Of a DNA stretch of 54,755 bases, positions 1 to 6,578 are shown one piece after another. The notes beneath the pieces were generated by a model that saw only the letters and a program-made list of their open reading frames with translations, was not told the DNA's origin and did not search any database. The position numbers and the translations under genes were made by a program. Where the stretch lies: the NCBI GenBank assembly GCA_041485125.1, contig JBGPIT010000001.1, positions 1-54,755 of the forward strand. The letters run 5' to 3'. The stretch comes from JBGPIT01 sp041485125 (GTDB lineage: Bacteria; Desulfobacterota; Binatia; UTPRO1). How positions within the stretch are numbered: the stretch's first letter is position 1; each line of letters starts with the position of its first letter.

Positions 1-27
1 CCAGGCGATGTTTGTCAAGTTTTGTTA

Positions 28-36
28 GGTGATGAC
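28..36. repeat. Left target-site duplication of the insertion element
   Basis: GGTGATGAC lies directly outside the left 14-bp terminal inverted repeat. The same 9 bases occur directly outside the right inverted repeat at 1768-1776. Identical direct repeats abutting both ends of an inverted repeat are the classical scar of transposition. Confidence 0.8.
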
Positions 37-50
37 GGCTTTGCCCAGTA
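37..50 (+). repeat. Left terminal inverted repeat
   Basis: The 14 bases GGCTTTGCCCAGTA are the perfect reverse complement of 1754-1767. They start immediately after the GGTGATGAC duplication, so they define the left end of the element. Confidence 0.78.
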
Positions 51-64
51 TCCTCCCCCCTTCG

Positions 65-116
65 CCGATTTGCTGGGCAGCCGCCCGTGAGGCGCCCCCC
101 TTTTTGGGCAGGACGG
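65..116. repeat. Left subterminal repeats of the element
   Basis: CCGATTTGCTGGGCA (65-79) and TTTTTGGGCAGGACGG (101-116) each match a right-end copy in direct orientation, CCGATTTCTTGGGCA (1711-1725) and TTTCTGGGCAGGACGC (1735-1750), with two mismatches apiece. Repeated GGGCA modules at both ends look like transposase-binding sites or a partial duplication of the right end. Confidence 0.5.
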
Positions 117-137
117 TCGGCGTTGGTTCTGCTGATC

Positions 138-1163
138 CTAAGTGTACTTGGTCCAGGATGCGGGACCGCCCGCGGCAAATCTGCTCACCCAGATAAGCCC
201 GTCACTCAAGATTGCGCGCTCGCAGGTGAAGCAAAAGCGTGTTTCGTGCAAGTCGCCTTGGACATCGAGGCCCGCGAATACGTCGCGGTAGGAAATGATT
301 CCGCAGAAGACGAGCGCGGCCTCGCCGGCGAGGATCGCGTCGTGTTCCTCGCGCGAGGTAGGGCGTATTTCCTGGGCCGTGAGCGGCGAGCCCTGTGGCA
401 ACGGGGTATTGTCTTCAGTCTCCTCGAATCGATAGGGCGGCTCTGCCGGATACGGCAACCGAACGAAGCGGATCTCGGGTCGCGACGAGTTGATGATCCA
501 TGCGGGCGTCCGGCCGTGGTTGGCCAGCACCCAGTCCACCTGGACGATGACGGGAAACGATCGCGGTTCGTCAGAGCGAGCCGCGTACAGCATCTCGCGC
601 ACGTTCGTCTTCTCGACGCCCATGATCAACCACGGGCGCTCCAATCGACGCGTAGTGGTGCCCGCCTCCAGCGCCAAATCAGTGGACTGCGCCGCTGCGC
701 GGGCAGCGGCCTTGGAGGCTTCGACCTGTTCGAGCGCCGCCCGAGCAGCCGTCTGGGCCGCTTCGGCGCCAACCTGGGCGGCATTCGCCGCGTCTCCCGC
801 GATTTTCACTTGTCGATTGATGGCCCGCAGCGTACGGGCCGTGACGATGACGTAGACAATCGTCGCCAGGGCGATGAGCCAGTCCGTTACGGACGGAACC
901 CGCAGAATTTCGCAAAGGCGCTCCGGCCAGCTGCTCTCGCTGCTCTGATGTTTTTCGGGGGATTCTGGCTCACCTGGCGCAGCGCGAGTCGGTTCGGCGA
1001 TGGCGGTCCCCTGAGGCGGATCGTGGACGGTGCTCTCACCGTCCTCGGTGGCGTGACGATGCTCGTCGGCCACCTGTTCCTGGCCGCTACTCTGGGGCGG
1101 CCATGAAGCGATCGCAATCGCCAGCAGCAGCCCCGCCGCCAGTGTCGATAAACGGTGGCTCAC
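138..1163 (-). CDS. Hypothetical membrane-anchored coiled-coil protein (element cargo)
   Basis: The 341-residue protein starts at a GTG. Residues 1-28 look like a signal peptide or first membrane segment. A Pro/Glu-rich linker follows, then a clear transmembrane helix at about 94-109. An Ala-rich amphipathic stretch (about 111-170) is likely coiled coil. The C-terminal 170 residues look globular and beta-rich (PWLIMGVEK, VDWVLANHGRTPAW) and carry several cysteines. I do not recognise the family. The gene lies entirely inside the insertion element and fills most of it, so it is probably its cargo. A similar helix-plus-coiled-coil-plus-beta layout occurs in small membrane proteins of unknown function in environmental bacteria. 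The start is uncertain by a few codons. Confidence 0.7.
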   Translation of the reverse strand: MSHRLSTLAAGLLLAIAIASWPPQSSGQEQVADEHRHATEDGESTVHDPPQGTAIAEPTRAAPGEPESPEKHQSSESSWPERLCEILRVPSVTDWLIALATIVYVIVTARTLRAINRQVKIAGDAANAAQVGAEAAQTAARAALEQVEASKAAARAAAQSTDLALEAGTTTRRLERPWLIMGVEKTNVREMLYAARSDEPRSFPVIVQVDWVLANHGRTPAWIINSSRPEIRFVRLPYPAEPPYRFEETEDNTPLPQGSPLTAQEIRPTSREEHDAILAGEAALVFCGIISYRDVFAGLDVQGDLHETRFCFTCERAILSDGLIWVSRFAAGGPASWTKYT

Positions 1164-1176
1164 TGCGCCGGTGCCA

Positions 1177-1365
1177 CTACCACCGGGCGGAGTGCCGGAT
1201 CAATGCCCAACTCGTAATGGCGTGGATGAGGCAGCGCACGTTGTGGCAGAGCACTTTGAGCAGGACTTCGTTCACCTGCGCCACGGGCGCCTTGCTGCGC
1301 ACGGCGTCGCCGAACACGCGCTTGATCATCGAGAAGGTCGCCTCGACGTTCGAGCGCTTGTGAGA
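1177..1365 (-). pseudogene. C-terminal remnant of a DDE transposase
   Basis: Reading the minus strand from 1365 to the TAG at 1177-1179 gives about 62 residues with no start codon and an in-frame TGA just upstream. The peptide contains KRSNVEATFSMIKRVFGDAV followed by VNEVLLKVLCHN. This is the typical end of IS4/IS5-type DDE transposases, where the E of NVEATFSMIK is probably the last catalytic acid. Everything N-terminal to it, including the two catalytic aspartates, is absent. It is a dead scrap left by a deleted or overwritten insertion sequence and cannot supply transposase to the surrounding element. Confidence 0.8.
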
Positions 1366-1370
1366 TCAAC

Positions 1371-1709
1371 CCTCGCCCATTCTCGCTGACATGGCTAGGC
1401 GACACGACGGCTCAGGTGACGCTTGCTCCCCAGGGAATCGCCAATCTCATTCTAGGGGCGGCGGCGCGAACACCCCAAGAGGGGGAGAACTCGCACGAGT
1501 GGTACACGCTCTCGCTGCCGGAAGTCGGATCGGATCGGCCGTTCGACCACTGGCTATGGCCTAGGGAGGAAGAGTTGCGTGTGAGGATGGACGTGGAGCT
1601 TCACTGCGTCCCGTCAACGCGCGAGGGGCCGACCGTTGCGACCTTCGATCTAGTCGGCACACCGCCGACGGGACGGCTGGAGGTTCGTCCGTGCGTGACG
1701 CGGGTTTAG
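1371..1709 (+). pseudogene. Fragment of an unknown gene (3' part)
   Basis: An open frame runs to the TAG at 1707-1709 and can be read back without a stop into the transposase scrap. A GTG at 1416 would give 97 residues, but plausible protein sequence (SLTWLGDTTAQVTLAPQG) continues upstream of it. The frame was therefore probably decapitated by the insertion that left the transposase remnant. Residues such as EWYTLSLPEVGS and DHWLWPREEELRVRMDVEL look like real coding sequence. No family is recognised. It could still be expressed from the GTG as a short protein. Confidence 0.4.
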
Positions 1710-1710
1710 G

Positions 1711-1762
1711 CCGATTTCTTGGGCAACGACAGACTTTCTGGGCAGGACGCGTTTACTGGGCA
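1711..1762. repeat. Right subterminal repeat array of the element
   Basis: Three spaced modules, TTTCTTGGGCA (1715-1725), TTTCTGGGCA (1735-1744) and TTTACTGGGCA (1752-1762), sit about 17-20 bp apart at the right end. The last one is part of the terminal inverted repeat. Regular spacing near two helical turns is what one expects of multiple transposase-binding sites. Confidence 0.5.
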
Positions 1763-1767
1763 AAGCC
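1754..1767 (-). repeat. Right terminal inverted repeat
   Basis: TACTGGGCAAAGCC is the exact reverse complement of 37-50 and is followed directly by the second GGTGATGAC. Confidence 0.78.
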
Positions 1768-1776
1768 GGTGATGAC
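1768..1776. repeat. Right target-site duplication
   Basis: This second copy of GGTGATGAC is identical to 28-36. Removing 28-1767 would restore an uninterrupted intergenic sequence leading to the gene at 1881. Confidence 0.8.
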
Positions 1777-1880
1777 GCGGTTGCACGGTCGCGGCCATGC
1801 GGGCTCGCCCGCCTCCCAAACCGCAGCGGCGCGCGCTAAGAACGGGCGGAGGGCGGGACGCCGGCCCGAGGAGGACGACG

Positions 1881-2483
1881 ATGCGCGAGCTGATTCCTGA
1901 CGTGCTCACCTGGAGCCGGCTTTCGGAGCCGCACGGCTACGACTTCAACGGCCATTTGGTACGCCACCCGAAGGGTAACATCTGCATTGATCCGGTCGAT
2001 CCGGGCGAGGAGGGGCTCGAGGCGCTCGCGCGCGAAGGTGTGGCGGTGATCGCGATCACCAACCGCAACCACGTCCGCGCCGCCAACGCCGTCCGTGCGC
2101 GGACGGGCGCGCGGACGCTCATTCACCCCGCCGATCACGCGTACGCGGTCGGGCAGGGCGCCGAGATCGACGGCGAGCTCGAGGACGGCTGCTCGCTCGG
2201 ACCCTTCATGATCGTCGGCGTGCCGGGAAAGTCGCCCGGCGAGGTCGCCTTGCACTGGCCGGAACGGCGCGTGCTCATCGTCGGCGACGCGATCATCGGC
2301 AATCCCGCCGGCTCCCTGAGCCTGCTGCGCGAGAAGGTGATGGACGATCCCGCGCAGCTCCGCGAGAGCGTGCGGAGCCTCCGCGCGCTCGCCTTCGACA
2401 CCCTCCTGGTCGGCGACGGGATGCCGATCGTGACCGGCGCGCGGGAGCGGGTGCGCCAGCTCTGCGATTCGCTGCCGGGCTAA
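1881..2483 (+). CDS. MBL-fold-like hydrolase with atypical metal site
   Basis: The 200-residue protein starts at the ATG that follows a strong GAGGAGGAC ribosome-binding site; the frame is open further upstream but that part is not coding-like. The layout is that of a small metallo-beta-lactamase-fold protein: an N-terminal beta strand with FNGHLVRHPKG, NICIDPV, a helix, then AITNRNHVRAA where the HxHxDH motif normally sits, and later VLIVGDAIIG. Only one histidine (about residue 64) remains of the usual first motif. Either it binds metal differently or it belongs to a non-hydrolytic subfamily. The substrate is unknown. It precedes the Dcd-like gene by 63 bp on the same strand. Confidence 0.7.
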   Translation: MRELIPDVLTWSRLSEPHGYDFNGHLVRHPKGNICIDPVDPGEEGLEALAREGVAVIAITNRNHVRAANAVRARTGARTLIHPADHAYAVGQGAEIDGELEDGCSLGPFMIVGVPGKSPGEVALHWPERRVLIVGDAIIGNPAGSLSLLREKVMDDPAQLRESVRSLRALAFDTLLVGDGMPIVTGARERVRQLCDSLPG

Positions 2484-2546
2484 GCGGCGCGCGAAATCGT
2501 CTCGCAGCGCGGTCCGGGAGCGGCTACAGTCGCTCTCGAGACCGCG

Positions 2547-3053
2547 ATGATTCTCACCCACGACGTCATCCTCGAGGAGATCGCCGCCGGCCGCATCGGG
2601 ATCGACCCGTTCGATCCGGCGCAGGTCGGGCCGGCCTCGATCGACCTCCACCTCGGCGACGAGATCCGCGTCATGGAAGGCGGGCCGCCGGTGATCGAGC
2701 TCGACGAGGACGCCGACTTCCGGACGGTCACGACGGTGCGGCCGCTCGACCGCTATGTGCTGAAGCCGGGGGAGACGATCCACGGCATCACCCGGGAGCG
2801 CATCCGGCTGCCGCCGAACATCGGCGGCTGGCTCGAAGGACGTAGTCGATACGCCCGCCTCGGCCTCATGATCCACGTCACCTCGGGGTTCGTCGCGCCG
2901 GGCGTCGACAATCGCCAGGTGCTCGAGATGTCAAACGTCGCCGGACGCCCGCTCGCGATTCGAGCGGGCGTCCGGCTGTGTCAGATCGTCTTGCAGCGCG
3001 CCGAAGGCGAGGCGACCTACGCCGGCCGCTTCGCGAACCAGCTCAAGCTCTGA
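2547..3053 (+). CDS. dcd: dCTP deaminase/dUTPase-family protein
   Basis: The 168-residue protein has the Dcd/Dut trimeric fold signature: VGPASIDLHLGDEI near the N terminus, GWLEGRSRYARLGL (about 92-105) contacting the nucleotide phosphates, and a DNRQVLEMSN stretch whose Glu matches the catalytic Glu of Dcd. Family members deaminate dCTP to dUTP, or both deaminate and hydrolyse it to dUMP, supplying thymidylate synthesis in the cytoplasm. It is shorter than typical E. coli-type Dcd (about 190 residues) and its DPGF-like motif is altered to SGFVAPGVD. Whether it is mono- or bifunctional is therefore open. Confidence 0.8.
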   Translation: MILTHDVILEEIAAGRIGIDPFDPAQVGPASIDLHLGDEIRVMEGGPPVIELDEDADFRTVTTVRPLDRYVLKPGETIHGITRERIRLPPNIGGWLEGRSRYARLGLMIHVTSGFVAPGVDNRQVLEMSNVAGRPLAIRAGVRLCQIVLQRAEGEATYAGRFANQLKL

Positions 3054-3105
3054 GCCGTCCCGACGCGACGCGACCCGATCGGGCCGGCGGCACCCCCGCG
3101 CAACG

Positions 3106-3636
3106 TCAGCCTTTCTTGCCAGGGTCGAGCGTCGCCAGCAGGTTCACCAGATCGTCGGCGTGCTCTTCCTCGACGGCGAGAATGCTCTCGAGCATCCGGC
3201 GCGTCGTCACGTCGTCGTCGCCGATGTAGTCGATCATCTCTTTGTAGGAGTCGATCGCGACCCGCTCGGCGACGAGATCCTCGCGGATCATGTCGATCAA
3301 TGACGTGCCCTCGACGTACTCCGAGTGGCTCCGGCTGGTCATGCCGTCGGGGTTGAGGTTCGGCGCGCCGCCGAGCTGGGTGATGCGCTCGGCGATCTGA
3401 TCCGCGTGCTCCTGGAACTCGTCCGCGACCGGCTGGGCATGGATGCCATTCGCCATGAAGTAGTGCCGCTTGTAGCGCAGCACGCACACGATCTCGGTCG
3501 CGAGCGCCTCGTTCAGGATCTTCAGCACCACCTCGCGATTGGCGCGGTAGGTCTCGGTGACCGCGCCTTGCTCGATGTGCTGGCGGGCCCGGCGCCGAAT
3601 CTCTTTCAGATCAGTCACGAATTCGCCTTTCGCCAT
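3106..3636 (-). CDS. Ferritin-like / bacterioferritin-type protein
   Basis: The 176-residue all-helical protein has ferroxidase-type motifs: LNEALATEIVCVLRY in helix A, DEFQEHADQIAERI with an ExxH pair in helix B, DLVAERVAIDSYKEM in helix C and EEEHADDLVNLL in helix D. This is the four-helix di-iron arrangement of bacterioferritin and DPS-like proteins that oxidise and store iron. It is the last gene of the perR-peroxiredoxin-ferritin operon, 26 bp after the peroxiredoxin. That context suggests it sequesters Fe(II) during peroxide stress. Whether it forms a haem-binding Bfr cage cannot be decided here. Confidence 0.85.
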   Translation of the reverse strand: MAKGEFVTDLKEIRRRARQHIEQGAVTETYRANREVVLKILNEALATEIVCVLRYKRHYFMANGIHAQPVADEFQEHADQIAERITQLGGAPNLNPDGMTSRSHSEYVEGTSLIDMIREDLVAERVAIDSYKEMIDYIGDDDVTTRRMLESILAVEEEHADDLVNLLATLDPGKKG

Positions 3637-3662
3637 GTTCGTTCCCCCTTCTCGTTCTGCGC

Positions 3663-4187
3663 TTAAGCTGCTGGACCGAGCGTCTCGCCGCCTGGACGCC
3701 AGTTGGCCGGGCAGAGCTCGCCGGTCTGGAGTGCCTCGAGCGCGCGCAAGGTCTCGTCGGTCGAGCGACCCAGGTTGAGGGCCGACACGACCTCGTACTG
3801 CACCACGCCCTCGGGATCGATGATGAAGGTGCCGCGCAGCGCGACGCCGTTGTCCTCGTCGAGGACGCCGTACTCGCGCGCGATCTGCTTGGTGATGTCG
3901 GAGACGATCGGATAGCGCACCGCTTGGAGATCACGCTCCACCCACGCCTTGTGCGAGTAGACGCTATCGACGCTGATCGCGATGACCTCGGCGTCGAGCC
4001 TGCGGAACTCGTCGGCGTGGCCCGCGAACGCGAGCAGCTCCGTCGGGCAGACGAAGGTGAAATCGAGTGGGTAGAAGACCAGGACGACCCAGTGGCCGCG
4101 GTAGTCCGACAGGCGGACGCTCTTGATGTCGCCGTCGGCGAACGCACTGGCCTCGAAGTCCGGAGCATGGTGACCGATTCTCAGCAT
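3663..4187 (-). CDS. 2-Cys peroxiredoxin (AhpC/Prx1 type)
   Basis: The 174-residue peroxiredoxin has the peroxidatic cysteine in FYPLDFTFVCPTE (Cys47) and the resolving cysteine in GELCPANW (about Cys159). Both belong to typical 2-Cys enzymes that reduce H2O2 and organic hydroperoxides, with electrons from thioredoxin or AhpF/AhpD-like partners. No such partner is encoded nearby. It starts 3 bp after the stop of the PerR-like gene, so the two are almost certainly cotranscribed. Control by the upstream Fur-family repressor is inferred. Confidence 0.93.
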   Translation of the reverse strand: MLRIGHHAPDFEASAFADGDIKSVRLSDYRGHWVVLVFYPLDFTFVCPTELLAFAGHADEFRRLDAEVIAISVDSVYSHKAWVERDLQAVRYPIVSDITKQIAREYGVLDEDNGVALRGTFIIDPEGVVQYEVVSALNLGRSTDETLRALEALQTGELCPANWRPGGETLGPAA

Positions 4188-4190
4188 TCT

Positions 4191-4670
4191 TCAGTTTCTC
4201 CTTTTCCGTGAGCGGGCCGCGCGCGCGTTGCGCGCGCAGTCGCCGCAGCTGCCGCTGAACTGGACCGAGTAGTCGTCGATCGTGAAGCCCGAGCGCTTGA
4301 CGTCGGGCAGCGGCAATTCCGAAAGCCGGTCGTCCTCGACGTCGACGACCTTCCCGCACTGCATGCAGACCAGATGGTGGTGGCGGTCGGTATTGGGATC
4401 GAACCGCACCTGCGCGCCGGCATGGCTGCTCTTGCGGGCGACGCCGAGTCGCACCAGCGTCTCGAGCACCCGATAGACGGTCGTCCGCGACACGCCCGGG
4501 ATGCGTGTCCTCACGTCCGCGTAGATGTGGTCGGCGGTCGGGTGATCGTGCCGGCCGATCAAGGCCTCGAGGATGGTTCGACGTTGCACCGTCAGCGCCA
4601 GGCCCTGCCGGCGGCAGAGCGCGGTGAAGTCGTCGAGCTTGCGTTCGCGGTCGCGTCGGGCGTCGAGCAC
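4191..4670 (-). CDS. perR: Fur-family transcriptional regulator, PerR-like
   Basis: The 159-residue protein has a winged-helix DNA-binding domain (LTVQRRTILEAL, VSRTTVYRVLETL) and a C-terminal dimer/metal domain. That domain has HHH at about 97-99 and two CxxC pairs, CMQC (102/105) and CGDC (142/145), for the structural Zn site. PerR proteins sense H2O2 through metal-catalysed oxidation of histidines and derepress peroxide-defence genes. The peroxiredoxin and ferritin immediately downstream support PerR over Fur. The GTG start at 4670 lies only about 7 bp from a candidate -10, so translation may be leaderless or begin slightly inside. Confidence 0.85.
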   Translation of the reverse strand: MLDARRDRERKLDDFTALCRRQGLALTVQRRTILEALIGRHDHPTADHIYADVRTRIPGVSRTTVYRVLETLVRLGVARKSSHAGAQVRFDPNTDRHHHLVCMQCGKVVDVEDDRLSELPLPDVKRSGFTIDDYSVQFSGSCGDCARNARAARSRKRRN

Positions 4671-4676
4671 GATGGG

Positions 4677-4705
4677 AACCTATTCCAGATGGTAACGATT
4701 GTCAA
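4677..4705 (-). promoter_or_regulatory. Candidate promoter of the perR operon
   Basis: On the minus strand, TTGACA (4705-4700) is separated by 17 bp from TAGGTT (4682-4677). The -35 is perfect and the -10 is weak. The spacer reads ATCGTTACCATC, vaguely like a Fur/PerR-type AT-rich operator half-site, so autoregulation is possible but not shown. Confidence 0.4.
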
Positions 4706-4764
4706 ACAACCGAGATCATCCGTCTCCCACGGCCATCTTGCGCGCCGGCGCGCGCTTCGTAACC

Positions 4765-5535
4765 CTACCGCGGCGCCATGCGGAGCGCGCCGTCGAGGCG
4801 GATGGTCTCGCCGTTCAGCATCGGGTTCTGGATGATGTGGGTCGCGAGCGCCGCGAACTCGGACGGCCGGCCCAGGCGCGACGGGAAGGGGATCGCGGCG
4901 CCGAGCGCGGCGCGCTGGTCTTGCGGCAAGAGCGCCAGCATCGGCGTGTCGAAGGTGCCGGGCGCGATCGTGACGACGCGGATCCCGAGCGAGGCCAGAT
5001 CGCGCGCGATCGGCAACGTCATCCCGACCACGCCGCCTTTCGACGCCGAGTACGCCGCCTGGCCGATCTGGCCGTCGTAGGCGGCAATCGAGGCGGTGTT
5101 GATGATCACGCCGCGCTCGCCGTCGTCGTTGGGCGCGTTCTTCGCCATCGCCGCGGCGGCGAGCCGGATCACGTTGAAGGTCCCGATGAGATTGATTTCG
5201 ATCACCTTGCTGAAGAGCTCGAGCGCCATCGGGCCTTCCTTGGTGACCGTGCGACGCGCCACGCCGACGCCGGCGCAGTTCACGGCGACGTTGACGGCAC
5301 CGAGCTTGTCGATGGTCTCCGCCACCGCCTGCGCGACCTCGGTCGGCTGGGTGACGTCGGCGGGCAGGAAGATCGCACGGCCGGCGCCGAGCTCGCTCGC
5401 GAGCGCGCTGCCGTTCGACTGTGGGCGGTCGAAAATCGCCGCGCGCCCACCGCCCGCGACGATCGCGCGTACCGTTGCTTCCCCGAGTCCCGACGCTCCG
5501 CCGGTCACGACTGCGACGACTGATTCGAGCTTCAT
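4765..5535 (-). CDS. SDR-family 3-hydroxyacyl-CoA dehydrogenase-like protein
   Basis: The 256-residue short-chain dehydrogenase has an N-terminal cofactor motif TGGASGLGEA, followed by DRPQS, which favours NAD. It has NCAGVG, the catalytic Ser in INTASIAAYDG, and a YSASK motif supplying Tyr and Lys. The overall pattern (KVIEINLIGTFNVIRLAA, DGQIGQAAYSASKGG, RDLASLGIRVVTIAPG, PFPSRLGRPSEFAAL) closely resembles type-2 3-hydroxyacyl-CoA dehydrogenases (HSD17B10-like). These oxidise 3-hydroxyacyl-CoA in fatty-acid or branched-chain degradation and also act on steroids. It is a single gene between convergent and divergent neighbours, so the physiological substrate is not indicated. Confidence 0.88.
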   Translation of the reverse strand: MKLESVVAVVTGGASGLGEATVRAIVAGGGRAAIFDRPQSNGSALASELGAGRAIFLPADVTQPTEVAQAVAETIDKLGAVNVAVNCAGVGVARRTVTKEGPMALELFSKVIEINLIGTFNVIRLAAAAMAKNAPNDDGERGVIINTASIAAYDGQIGQAAYSASKGGVVGMTLPIARDLASLGIRVVTIAPGTFDTPMLALLPQDQRAALGAAIPFPSRLGRPSEFAALATHIIQNPMLNGETIRLDGALRMAPR

Positions 5536-5590
5536 CGAAGGCCCCTTTCGGCGCTGGAGTTACGATCTCCATACACCACCGCCGGAGAAT

Positions 5591-6544
5591 TCACAGCGAC
5601 GGCGCCGCGTCGGGCTCGACGTCGAAGACGAGGACGAACTGGCGCTTCAACTCGAAGCGCGCGCGCTCCCGGAATCCCGCCGTGGTCACCTGCTCGCGTA
5701 CGCGCGACTCCGGGATCGCGTGCTGCTCGGGATGCCACTCGGCCGCGGGACGGTCGACGACGACGAGACGTCCGCCGGGACGAAGGGCGCGCCGGAGCCG
5801 CGCGAGCATCGCTGCCGGGTCGGCGAGCTCGTGGTACGCGTCGACGAGCAGGACCGCGTCGGCGCTCGTCGCGTCGAGCCCTGGATCCGCGGCCGAGCCG
5901 CGCTGCACCTGTACGTGAGGATACTCTGGCGCGGGAAAGCGTCGCGCCAACGCCCGCAGCGCATCGGTGTCGATGTCGACCGCGATCACGCGACCGGCAC
6001 GGCCGACCCGCTCGGCAAGGCGCTCGGTGAAATAGCCGCCGCCGGCGCCGAGATCGACGACGGTTGCGCCGTCGGCGACCGCGAGCGCATCCAGGACACG
6101 CGCCGGCTCCTGCCACTCGTCGCGCTCGTACTCGAAGAGACGCGCGAATCCCGCCGGGCGCGCCGCGAGCGCGACGTCGACGGGAAAGCGCGTGCCGCCA
6201 CGCTCGATCACGAGCGGGAGGACCGTCCCGGGCGTGCGTCGCCGGACGGCGCGGATCAGATCGCGCGCGCTCCGCATCGGCTGCACGCCGCTGCGGCGCA
6301 CCAGATCGCCCTCGCGCAAGTCGGCACGCTCGGCGGGGCTCTCCCGCGCGATCGTGCCGAGCCGTGCCGCGGGTCCCGACTCCGGTGGCGCGGTCGAGAC
6401 CACGACGCCGAGCCAGCCCTCCTCGTGCGCTGACGCCAAGTACGCCGCCAGCGTGGCGAGTACGAGGAGCGCCGCGACCGTGCGCGAAGCGGCGCCGGCG
6501 CGATGCGGCGTCCGCCGTTCGGCCGGCGGCGCGGCGTCCGTCAT
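5591..6544 (-). CDS. Membrane-anchored PDZ domain fused to SAM-dependent methyltransferase
   Basis: The 317-residue protein has three parts. Residues about 21-38 are a single transmembrane or signal segment. Residues about 43-128 form a PDZ domain (GWLGVVVS, ESPAERADLREGDLV, GTVLPLVIERGG), like those after HtrA proteases. Residues about 140-305 form a class I methyltransferase with motif I VVDLGAGGGYFT, AVDID after it and VLLVDAYHEL at motif IV. If the N-terminal helix is an export signal, the methyltransferase would sit outside the cytoplasm without SAM. A topology with the catalytic domain inside is chemically more plausible. No PDZ-methyltransferase family is familiar to me. The substrate is unknown. 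Confidence 0.8.
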   Translation of the reverse strand: MTDAAPPAERRTPHRAGAASRTVAALLVLATLAAYLASAHEEGWLGVVVSTAPPESGPAARLGTIARESPAERADLREGDLVRRSGVQPMRSARDLIRAVRRRTPGTVLPLVIERGGTRFPVDVALAARPAGFARLFEYERDEWQEPARVLDALAVADGATVVDLGAGGGYFTERLAERVGRAGRVIAVDIDTDALRALARRFPAPEYPHVQVQRGSAADPGLDATSADAVLLVDAYHELADPAAMLARLRRALRPGGRLVVVDRPAAEWHPEQHAIPESRVREQVTTAGFRERARFELKRQFVLVFDVEPDAAPSL

Positions 6545-6578
6545 CGGAGCAGGGAACCTTCCGCCGACCGCGTGCGGA

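Larger units (their letters stand above)
37..1767. mobile_element. Passenger-only insertion element with 14-bp inverted repeats and 9-bp target duplication
   Basis: The ends are GGCTTTGCCCAGTA (37-50) and its exact reverse complement TACTGGGCAAAGCC (1754-1767), each bordered on the outside by GGTGATGAC. The interior of about 1.7 kb holds a minus-strand membrane-protein gene (138-1163), a transposase C-terminal remnant (1177-1365) and a plus-strand gene fragment (about 1371-1709). No intact transposase is present, so any movement would have needed one in trans. Subterminal GGGCA-containing repeats occur near both ends. The family is not assigned: 9-bp duplications occur in several IS families, and the transposase scrap may belong to an older, different insertion. 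Confidence 0.72.

Noticed and set aside
87..1106. Plus-strand open frame of 339 codons opposite the cargo gene
   Set aside because: It is Arg-rich with shadow-like composition and lacks any motif. The minus-strand frame has a signal segment, membrane helix and coherent domains.
3074..3083. Palindrome CCCGATCGGG between the Dcd-like and ferritin genes
   Set aside because: It has no loop and no T-run, so it is not a terminator, and a single 10-bp palindrome is not significant here.
5096..6433. Long plus-strand frame opposite the SDR and PDZ-methyltransferase genes
   Set aside because: It is antisense to two well-supported genes with clear motifs. Long antisense frames are expected at this GC content.
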